Positions 13,873 through 19,257 of a DNA stretch of 20,122 nucleotides are shown piece by piece (the stretch's first letter is position 1; every line of letters begins with the position of its first letter). The stretch spans positions 1 to 20,122 of the forward strand of contig JAEMTX010000013.1 of assembly GCA_016462055.1 (NCBI GenBank), written 5' to 3'. Source of the DNA: Acidimicrobiia bacterium (GTDB lineage Bacteria > Actinomycetota > Acidimicrobiia > Acidimicrobiales > Acidimicrobilacustridaceae). Under the pieces are notes generated by a model. The model saw only the letters and a program-made list of their open reading frames with translations, ran no database searches and was not told the DNA's origin. A program made the translations under genes and the position numbers.

Positions 13873-15173
13873 GTTTCGGCCTCGAGCGCGCGGCTACGAA
13901 GACGCACCGATTCAGCGTGCGTCGCGAGCCCTTCGGCGTCGGCAATTGCCGTAACCACTGGCGCAGCTGCGTCGAATCCGGCACGAGTCACTTCAACAAC
14001 GTGAACCTGTTTGGTGAAGTCGTCGACAGTGAGGGCACTGCCGAATCTTGCTGTGCCGAATGTGGGCAGCACATGACTCGGACCAGCCACGTAATCGCCA
14101 ATTGAGGCGGGCGCGAGGGGACCAAGGAATACCGCGCCGGCGTGACGGACTCCGGCAGAGAGCGTTGTGGCATCGGCAGTGACGATCTCAACGTGTTCAG
14201 CGGCGATGTGATTGACCACAGCGATCGCCGCTTCGCGAGAGTCAACCAGCGCGCAGAACCCGCCTGAAGCGAATGTCGACTCAATCTCAGATCGTCGGGG
14301 CGCCTCAGCCACAAGTCGAACCAGAGCAGCGTCGACGGCATCGGCAACGGCTTCGTCCCAGGTGACTAACCATGCGAGTCCGTCGGGGCCATGCTCGGCT
14401 TGGACCATGAGGTCGATCGCTACGAATTCAGCCGGAGCTGTCTCGTCGGCGATCACTACGATTTCCGAAGGACCGGCGAAAGCCATTGGCACGCCGACGA
14501 GCCCCGCTACTTCGCGTTTTGCGATGGCCACAAAGGCATTACCGGGACCAGCGATGACATCGACCGGACGAAGCGTTTCGGTCCCGTAGGCCATTGCGGC
14601 GATCGCTTGGGCACCCCCGATTGCCCGGACTTCATCGGCCCCAGCGATTGCGGCGGCAGCAAGCGTCGCAGGCGCGATTTTTCCGGTCTCGCGATCGGGC
14701 GGAACGCATAAGACGATCTCGGGGACTCCGGCAACACGGGCGGGAATCACCGTCATAAGAACCGACGATGGATAGGCGCCGCGACCGCCCGGGACATAGC
14801 AGCCAGCACGATCGACGGGAACGGACCGACCGGTCACGCTGATACCTCCGCGAACAAAAGTGTGTTCCTCGCGAAGTTGCGCAACATGAAATGTTCGAAC
14901 CGCATCAGCGGCTTCAGTCAAGGCGTCGGCGAGTTCCGACGGAATCGATGCGAGTGCTTCGAGCAGCGCTTCACGGCTAACACGCGAATCGGCGAGGTTC
15001 ACGCCGTCGAATTTTTCTGTCAGCGATCGAATCGCCGAATCACCACCAGCGCGGACCTCAGCGATGATGGCGCGAACCGCGTCGGTTGGACCCTCGCCGC
15101 CCGGATCGGGACGCGGAAGCTCAGCAACGAGTTCGTCGCCATTCCTTCCACGAAGATCGAGTCGGTTCAACAA
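13869..15173 (-). CDS. hisD: Histidinol dehydrogenase, probable TTG start
   Basis: About 434 residues. It oxidises histidinol to histidine in two NAD-dependent steps using zinc. Motifs: DRAGCYVPGGRGAYPSSVLM, GGAQAIAAMAYGTE, VIAGPGNAFVAIAKR, FAGPSEIVVIAD, VQAEHGPDG (zinc Gln/His near 258 and 261), AAEHVEI (general-base Glu-His), GDYVAGPSHVLPT and KQVHVVEV (zinc His near the C-terminus). Two starts are possible: ATG 15203 gives 444 residues with a ten-residue non-family prefix. TTG 15173 gives MLNRLDLRGR, where HisD proteins normally begin, and has TAGCGT 8 nt upstream inside the same 10-mer as hisI and trpF. I prefer the TTG. Confidence 0.93.
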   Translation of the reverse strand: MLNRLDLRGRNGDELVAELPRPDPGGEGPTDAVRAIIAEVRAGGDSAIRSLTEKFDGVNLADSRVSREALLEALASIPSELADALTEAADAVRTFHVAQLREEHTFVRGGISVTGRSVPVDRAGCYVPGGRGAYPSSVLMTVIPARVAGVPEIVLCVPPDRETGKIAPATLAAAAIAGADEVRAIGGAQAIAAMAYGTETLRPVDVIAGPGNAFVAIAKREVAGLVGVPMAFAGPSEIVVIADETAPAEFVAIDLMVQAEHGPDGLAWLVTWDEAVADAVDAALVRLVAEAPRRSEIESTFASGGFCALVDSREAAIAVVNHIAAEHVEIVTADATTLSAGVRHAGAVFLGPLAPASIGDYVAGPSHVLPTFGTARFGSALTVDDFTKQVHVVEVTRAGFDAAAPVVTAIADAEGLATHAESVRLRSRALEAET

Positions 15174-15181
15174 GACCTCGA

Positions 15182-15187
15182 ACGCTA
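15182..15187 (-). promoter_or_regulatory. Candidate leaderless promoter of hisD
   Basis: Minus-strand TAGCGT within CCGCTAGCGT, 8 nt before the TTG at 15173. It would be inside the reading frame if hisD began at ATG 15203, which is why it bears on start choice. Confidence 0.45.
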
Positions 15188-15203
15188 GCGGCCGGCCCGC
15201 CAT

Positions 15204-15226
15204 AAACCGGAAAGGTTTCCCGGTTT
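15204..15226 (-). repeat. Short hairpin between the small ORF and hisD
   Basis: Inverted repeat with 7-bp perfect arms AAACCGG (15220-15226) and CCGGTTT (15204-15210) around a 9-nt loop, GAAACCTTT. It fills the gap after the small-ORF stop. No U-tract follows on the minus strand, so it does not look like a terminator. It could stabilise the mRNA 3' end or act near the hisD promoter. Confidence 0.4.
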
Positions 15227-15417
15227 CAGCTTGCCCGACGGGCTGCAGCCACGAGGCGACGGTGGGCAGTGCGCAACGATCGCTCGACCTCGAACAAGTC
15301 TGAGGCCAGCGATTCATCGCCCGCTGCCAAGACCGTTTCGGCGGTAGACGTCACCCGGTCTAGGAGTTCCTCAAGTGAGGTGGTCGCGCTCGACAACTGG
15401 GCGTGTTCACTATGCAC
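15226..15417 (-). CDS. Small helical protein of unknown function upstream of hisD
   Basis: 63 residues from GTG 15417, not assigned to a family I can name. It is predicted almost entirely helical with heptad-like hydrophobic spacing (SLEELLDRVTSTAETVLAAG, then DLFEVERSLRTAHRRLVAAA) and an Arg-rich end, so a small coiled-coil dimer is plausible. It has no cysteine, signal peptide or membrane segment. Codon use, with G/C-rich third positions and common Actinobacteria codons, looks coding. It precedes hisD in the same direction and its stop is 22 nt before the hisD ATG candidate. The start is uncertain, with only a weak GGA about 13 nt upstream and an AAGACT box 6 nt upstream. Confidence 0.6.
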   Translation of the reverse strand: MHSEHAQLSSATTSLEELLDRVTSTAETVLAAGDESLASDLFEVERSLRTAHRRLVAAARRAS

Positions 15418-15491
15418 ATCCGCAGTCTTCCAGACTCAGTGGAGTTCCGATCGCAACAGCCGCAACTGGCCACAGTTCGCGTGAATCGGAG

Positions 15492-15527
15492 CAAAAAGAT
15501 GACGACGCCCCACAAGGGGGCGTCGTC
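15492..15527 (-). terminator. Intrinsic terminator or attenuator upstream of the his cluster
   Basis: A perfect 11-bp inverted repeat (15501-15511 and 15517-15527) around a 5-nt loop, followed on the minus strand by ATCTTTTTGC. It is strand-specific: no U-tract follows on the plus strand. It lies 168 nt after the nth stop and about 75 nt before the small ORF, so it can end nth readthrough, an RNA starting near 15590, or a regulated his leader. Confidence 0.75.
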
Positions 15528-15590
15528 AAGGCGACACTGGGCGGCGGATCCCAGATGATTGTCGCCGTGTCAGGCGGCGGGAGCCTGACG
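15492..15590 (-). ncRNA. Candidate structured small RNA or his leader (three tandem hairpins)
   Basis: In transcription order on the minus strand: hairpin A (7-bp arms 15583-15589 and 15569-15575, 7-nt loop), 2 nt, hairpin B (7 bp, 15560-15566 with 15530-15536, then a 5-nt bulge ATCAT, then 5 bp, 15550-15554 with 15537-15541, loop of 8), 2 nt, then the terminator hairpin. A TATATT box at 15596-15601 would place the transcript start near 15589, exactly at the base of hairpin A, giving an RNA of about 100 nt. I do not recognise a known riboswitch; the T-box GGTGGNACC motif is absent. The region from 15418 to 15695 otherwise holds no convincing gene. Confidence 0.45.
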
Positions 15591-15595
15591 AGGAG

Positions 15596-15601
15596 AATAT
15601 A
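15596..15601 (-). promoter_or_regulatory. Candidate -10 box of the structured RNA
   Basis: Minus-strand TATATT, 6 nt before hairpin A. A possible upstream TTGACG (15635-15640) is too far away to be its -35. Assigned on the -10 alone. Confidence 0.35.
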
Positions 15602-15660
15602 ACGCGAAATTTTGGTTAACTCGCGCAACTTCCGCGTCAAAGGTTTTTTTGGCCTGTGTC

Positions 15661-15675
15661 ATTTGACCGTCAAAT
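15661..15675. promoter_or_regulatory. Dyad element, possible operator
   Basis: A perfect 7-bp inverted repeat with a single central base, ATTTGAC-C-GTCAAAT, 20 nt after the nth stop and about 70 nt upstream of the structured RNA. Its length and short centre fit a dimeric regulator site. It could also be a weak transcript-end hairpin, though a 1-nt loop is sterically poor for RNA. Confidence 0.35.
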
Positions 15676-15695
15676 TTGTCGACTAGGTTCCGCGG

Positions 15696-16337
15696 TCAGA
15701 TCGATGCTGACGGACAGAAATCGGCGAGCACACAATCCACGCATCGCGCTTTTCGCGACGCGCACACTCGGCGGCCGTGGAGAATCAGCAACAAACTAAA
15801 TCTTCCCCAATCGGCGGGCGGAATCATGTCGTCGAGCACGTATTCGACCTTGACGGGATCGGTTTCGGTGGTCAGACCAAGCCGAAGCGATAATCGACCC
15901 ACATGGGTATCGACGGGAAGCCCAGGGAGATCCATGGCCACACTGCGCACGACGTTTGCGGTCTTGCGTCCCACACCGGGAACCGTGACCAGGTCTTCCA
16001 TGGCCGAAGGAACCTTGCAATCAAAGCGTTCAACGAGCGCTTGGGCCATTCCAATTAGCGAACGAGCTTTGTTTTTGTAGAACCCTGTGCTCCGAACAAG
16101 TTCTTCGACATCAAGGGGATCGGCAACCGAGAGGTCCTCAGGACTCGGGAATCGCGCAAACAGGCCCGGCGTCACCTGGTTCACGCGAACATCAGTGCAC
16201 TGTGCCGACAGGATCGTCGCCGCCAAAAGTTCGTAGGGATTGCGATGGTCGAGTTCGCACTGCGCATCGGGATACTCAAGATCGAGGCGGGCGAGGGTTT
16301 CTTTCGCTCGTCCCTTTGGAGATCGGGGCTTTGCCAT
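15696..16337 (-). CDS. nth: Endonuclease III (DNA glycosylase/AP lyase)
   Basis: 213 residues. It removes oxidised pyrimidines and cleaves the AP site in base-excision repair. Helix-hairpin-helix VPGVGRKTANVV carries the catalytic lysine K125; the catalytic aspartate is D143 in PVDTHVGRL. The C-terminal [4Fe-4S] cluster motif is intact as C192-x6-C199-x2-C202-x5-C208. LSAQCTDVRVN near residues 43-53 is the family's opening motif. The length matches bacterial Nth. ATG 16337 has no Shine-Dalgarno but a TAGGGT box 9 nt upstream. It is divergent from the mshD-like gene across 43 bp. Confidence 0.97.
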   Translation of the reverse strand: MAKPRSPKGRAKETLARLDLEYPDAQCELDHRNPYELLAATILSAQCTDVRVNQVTPGLFARFPSPEDLSVADPLDVEELVRSTGFYKNKARSLIGMAQALVERFDCKVPSAMEDLVTVPGVGRKTANVVRSVAMDLPGLPVDTHVGRLSLRLGLTTETDPVKVEYVLDDMIPPADWGRFSLLLILHGRRVCASRKARCVDCVLADFCPSASI

Positions 16338-16343
16338 GGAGAC

Positions 16344-16377
16344 CGGACCCTACTGCCGCCGACACCGGTAGGGTCCG
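16344..16377. promoter_or_regulatory. Inverted repeat in the nth/mshD divergent promoter region
   Basis: Perfect 10-bp arms CGGACCCTAC (16344-16353) and GTAGGGTCCG (16368-16377) separated by 14 bp, filling most of the 43-bp gap. Each arm contains TAGGGT reading outward: 6 nt before the GTG at 16381 on plus and 9 nt before the ATG at 16337 on minus. It may be paired divergent leaderless -10 boxes, an operator, or both. Confidence 0.5.
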
Positions 16378-16380
16378 CCC

Positions 16381-17001
16381 GTGCGCAATGAACTTCGAGA
16401 CAGAACTGGTCGACTCGTGCGCCTTGAGTCTGAGCCTGCCACCGAGGCCGACGCCACCGAGGCCATCGCTGCCGGTCTTGTGCTTACGCGGAGTATTGAA
16501 CAATTGCGAATCGCTTTGCCCATTCCTGCATCAGAGACTCCTTTCGCCACCCGAGCGTTTCTGCCCGGTCAGGATGACGACGCATTTTTACGCGTCAACA
16601 ACCGCGCATTCGCTTGGCATCCTGACCAATCAGGATTGACCCGGGCTCAACTTGCTGATCGGATCAACGAACCGTGGTTCGATCCCCAAGGGTTTCTGCT
16701 TCACGAAATCAACGGCGAACTCGCCGGGTTTTGTTGGACGAAGATCCATCCTGCGATTAATGGCAACCGAGAACTGGGTGAGATTTACGTCATCGCCGTG
16801 GACCCTGATTTCCACGGGTCGGGCCTTGGACGGGCGTTGACAGTTGCTGGGCTCGCTCATCTTGCGGCGCAGTCGGTCACAGTCGGCATGTTGCACGTCG
16901 AACACGACAACACTGCTGCAGTCTCGTTATACCGAAATCTCGGGTTCTCCAAATATGACGCTCACAGTTGGTGGGCCCTTCCCGAGGGTGACGAGTCATG
17001 A
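16381..17001 (+). CDS. mshD: Mycothiol synthase-like GNAT acetyltransferase, short form
   Basis: 206 residues. MshD acetylates the cysteine amine of Cys-GlcN-Ins in the last step of mycothiol synthesis. The C-terminal GNAT domain matches closely: VNNRAFAWHPDQSG, EPWFDPQGFLLHEINGELAGFCWTK, LGEIYVIAVDPDFHGSGLGRALT (acetyl-CoA pyrophosphate loop) and VEHDNTAAVSLYRNLGF. Known MshD has two GNAT repeats and about 300 residues; here only about 55 residues precede the C-terminal domain (ATEAIAAGLVLTRSIEQLRIALPIP), resembling the tail of the first repeat, so the N-terminal domain is mostly missing. GTG 16381 is the natural start since nth begins just upstream. The stop overlaps rlmN as ATGA. Confidence 0.85.
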   Translation: MRNELRDRTGRLVRLESEPATEADATEAIAAGLVLTRSIEQLRIALPIPASETPFATRAFLPGQDDDAFLRVNNRAFAWHPDQSGLTRAQLADRINEPWFDPQGFLLHEINGELAGFCWTKIHPAINGNRELGEIYVIAVDPDFHGSGLGRALTVAGLAHLAAQSVTVGMLHVEHDNTAAVSLYRNLGFSKYDAHSWWALPEGDES

Positions 17002-18095
17002 CCTCGGAACACCTTTCACTCTTCGATGCCGATCGAGACGCGCTCACCCAGATCCTTGAAGGAGAACCGCGGTACCGCCTCGACCAAATCTGGAAGGGCC
17101 TCTACGTCGATTTCGCCGAACCGAAAGACATCACGTCGCTTCCTGCGGGTCTTCGAGCTCGGCTTGCCGAAACGCTTCCCTCGGCACTCGAGATGGTGAC
17201 TGAATCAGTGGCTGCTGACGGCGAGACCGTGAAGTGGCTCTGGAAACTCACTGACGGAGCCTCGGTCGAAACCGTCCTCATGCATTACCCCGATCGCTCA
17301 ACGGTCTGCGTGAGCACACAGGCTGGTTGCGCGATGGCCTGCGGATTTTGTGCAACCGGTCAGGGTGGATTCGAGCGGAACCTCACCGTCGGTGAAATTG
17401 TCGAACAGGTTGTCCGCGCTGCTCGACGAGCGAACGAAGGTCCGACGCCCCGCCGCGTTTCCAACATCGTGTTCATGGGCATGGGCGAACCGATGGCGAA
17501 TTACGACCGCATGATCGGGGCGGTGCATCGCATACACGGCGATATCGGCATCTCGGCTCGCCATCTCACGATCTCTACTGTCGGAATTATTCCTGGCATT
17601 CGCAAACTTGCCGATGAACCACTCCCAGTCAATCTTGCCGTATCGCTTCATGCCGCAAACGATGAACTGCGAGACGAACTCGTCCCCATCAACCGTCGCT
17701 ACCCACTCGCCGACCTGTACGACGCGTGCGAGGAATATCTGAACGTAAAGAATCGGCGTCTGTCGTTTGAATGGGCCATGATCGCCGATGTCAACGATCG
17801 GCCATCTGACGCGCGTGAACTGGCTGAGGCAACGAAACGATTGCGCGCCCATGTCAACCTCATCCCCCTGAATGACACACCCGGATGGCCGACGACTGGT
17901 TCATCACCAGCGAAGGTCCAGCAGTTCGCCAATGAGTTACTCGAACTCGGCGTGAACGTGACGGTTCGGGCGAACCGAGGCAACGACATCGATGCTGCAT
18001 GCGGTCAACTACGAGCAGATCACAACGGGCCGACAGTGACCGAAGTGCCAGCCCGTATCGAACGAATCAAACGCTCTCCGGGTTCCACGACCTGA
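16998..18095 (+). CDS. rlmN: 23S rRNA (adenine-2503-C2) methyltransferase
   Basis: 365 residues, a radical-SAM enzyme methylating A2503 of 23S rRNA and A37 of some tRNAs. The [4Fe-4S] cysteines are C111, C115 and C118 in GCAMACGFCATGQGG. The methyl-carrying C-terminal cysteine is near 335 in NRGNDIDAACGQLR, so the resolving chemistry is complete. Further family motifs: VFMGMGEPMANYD, HLTISTVGIIPGI, LAVSLHAANDELR and SFEWAMIADVND. A Cfr resistance enzyme is unlikely given the standard RlmN motifs. It starts ATGA-overlapped with mshD. The last 76 nt overlap the convergent sugar-nucleotide gene. Confidence 0.97.
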   Translation: MTSEHLSLFDADRDALTQILEGEPRYRLDQIWKGLYVDFAEPKDITSLPAGLRARLAETLPSALEMVTESVAADGETVKWLWKLTDGASVETVLMHYPDRSTVCVSTQAGCAMACGFCATGQGGFERNLTVGEIVEQVVRAARRANEGPTPRRVSNIVFMGMGEPMANYDRMIGAVHRIHGDIGISARHLTISTVGIIPGIRKLADEPLPVNLAVSLHAANDELRDELVPINRRYPLADLYDACEEYLNVKNRRLSFEWAMIADVNDRPSDARELAEATKRLRAHVNLIPLNDTPGWPTTGSSPAKVQQFANELLELGVNVTVRANRGNDIDAACGQLRADHNGPTVTEVPARIERIKRSPGSTT

Positions 18096-18868
18096 CCAGG
18101 CCACACCACCGATGCCTCGACATCTCCGAATACGTGCGCACCTGCCCCGATAACGCTTGAGGTAACCGTTGCGCTGGCTCCAATTTCCGCTTCTTCCGCA
18201 ACGACTGAGTCACCGACCATCGCTACGACCTCAAGATTCGCACGCAAGTAATCAAGCGGAGTCCCGCAATCGATAAATACGCCCTCGTGACTCACGACTT
18301 CGAGGTCCCCACGTGCAAACTCCTCGCGCCAAACAACCTCATATAAACCGGTCGGTTTGTCTTCAAGTCGTTCGACAATTCGCCAAGGAAGAGTGCTAGC
18401 AACAATCTTTGATGATGGATCAAAGGTCGATTCGTCATTCACCATCACGCGAACCGTCTGACCATCCCAACCTTCGAGAAGTGCATCGAGCGGTGTCGGT
18501 GTCCAACTATCGGCATTCACGACGACGACAGAACGACCGTCGATCCATGACCGCAGCCGACCGATGCCGCCTGCAGTGCCCAGCGGTTCATCAAGTTCAA
18601 GAGAAACGGTGACTGCTTCAGACCATTGCTCACGAAGATGGGAACGAAGTTGTTCGCCGTGATGATGAGCATTCACTGCGAGTGACCCAACCAGAGGGCC
18701 TATGCGATCGAGCGCGAGATCGACCAAGGCTCGGTTGCCAACGGGGCACAGGCCTTTGGGGAGCAACTGAGTCAGCGGGTCAAGTCGGGTACCGGTACCC
18801 GCTGCAAGCACCACACCGACAAGGTCGGCGCGAGAAATGCGGGGGGCTGGTGCGGCAACAGGTTCCAT
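18020..18868 (-). CDS. Sugar-nucleotide pyrophosphorylase-like nucleotidyltransferase
   Basis: 282 residues. The N-terminal domain has the NTP-transferase signature VVLAAGTGTRLDPLT (19-33), PKGLCPVG with K38, VNAHHHGEQLRSHL (66-79), the DEPLGTAGGIGRL loop (93-105) and VVVNADSW with metal-binding D120. The C-terminal part (about 230-270) shows hexapeptide-like repeats, EIGASATVTSSVIGAGAHVFGDVEASVV, suggesting a short left-handed beta helix. This resembles MurU/RmlA/ManC-type enzymes making NDP-sugars; the exact sugar and nucleotide cannot be read. ATG 18868 is preferred over an upstream in-frame start because that extension runs antisense to the next gene. The 3' end overlaps rlmN by 76 nt. 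Confidence 0.88.
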   Translation of the reverse strand: MEPVAAPAPRISRADLVGVVLAAGTGTRLDPLTQLLPKGLCPVGNRALVDLALDRIGPLVGSLAVNAHHHGEQLRSHLREQWSEAVTVSLELDEPLGTAGGIGRLRSWIDGRSVVVVNADSWTPTPLDALLEGWDGQTVRVMVNDESTFDPSSKIVASTLPWRIVERLEDKPTGLYEVVWREEFARGDLEVVSHEGVFIDCGTPLDYLRANLEVVAMVGDSVVAEEAEIGASATVTSSVIGAGAHVFGDVEASVVWPGQVVEPGERLIRSIRAGTSVTVGPL

Positions 18869-18888
18869 CCCTGACAGACTCCCATTCC

Positions 18889-19251
18889 ATGGAGACCCGT
18901 CGTTGGACAAACCCAACCCAGCCCCAAACACTGCAGATCGCCGTATTCCTGCTCTACATCGATGCAGTGTTTTCGGTTCTCTTCGGGGGGATCACCAACC
19001 CGTTGGGGTTGTTCGTCGTCTTCGGAGCAGGAGCCGGTTTCGGAATCGCAAACGAGAAGCGATGGGGCTACTGGCTTGGCGTTGCTGTTGCCATAGTCGG
19101 CCTGCTCCCCTTCGTTCTAGCCATCGTGAACGACGGGGTCGGTTCTGTCTTGAATCTCAATTTTCTTCTTTTTCTCATCATGCCCCTCGCACTGTTTGGA
19201 CTGTTGTTCCACCAACAGAGTCGCGAATACCAACGAATCTGGTTCTCCTGA
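18889..19251 (+). CDS. Small four-helix membrane protein, unknown function
   Basis: 120 residues, unrecognised. After a short polar N-terminus (METRRWTNPTQPQT) come four hydrophobic stretches: about 15-34, 39-54, 62-80 and 91-107. A charged EKRWGYW lies between the second and third, and a polar C-terminus HQQSREYQRIWFS ends it. This looks like an integral inner-membrane protein without catalytic motifs. The frame is open upstream across the antisense of the nucleotidyltransferase gene; ATG 18889 is chosen because the hydrophobic protein begins there and the divergent gene starts 20 bp away. No Shine-Dalgarno is seen. The next gene starts 6 nt after its stop. Confidence 0.72.
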   Translation: METRRWTNPTQPQTLQIAVFLLYIDAVFSVLFGGITNPLGLFVVFGAGAGFGIANEKRWGYWLGVAVAIVGLLPFVLAIVNDGVGSVLNLNFLLFLIMPLALFGLLFHQQSREYQRIWFS

Positions 19252-19257
19252 ACAACC

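Noticed and set aside
15410..15640. 76-codon minus-strand frame from a TTG across the structured RNA
   Set aside because: It runs through all three hairpins and the terminator, uses an unsupported TTG and has no protein-like pattern; the hairpins explain the sequence better.
15492..15662. Classical histidine attenuator or T-box upstream of hisD
   Set aside because: No leader peptide with consecutive His codons and no T-box GGTGGNACC motif; only a generic structured leader is supported.
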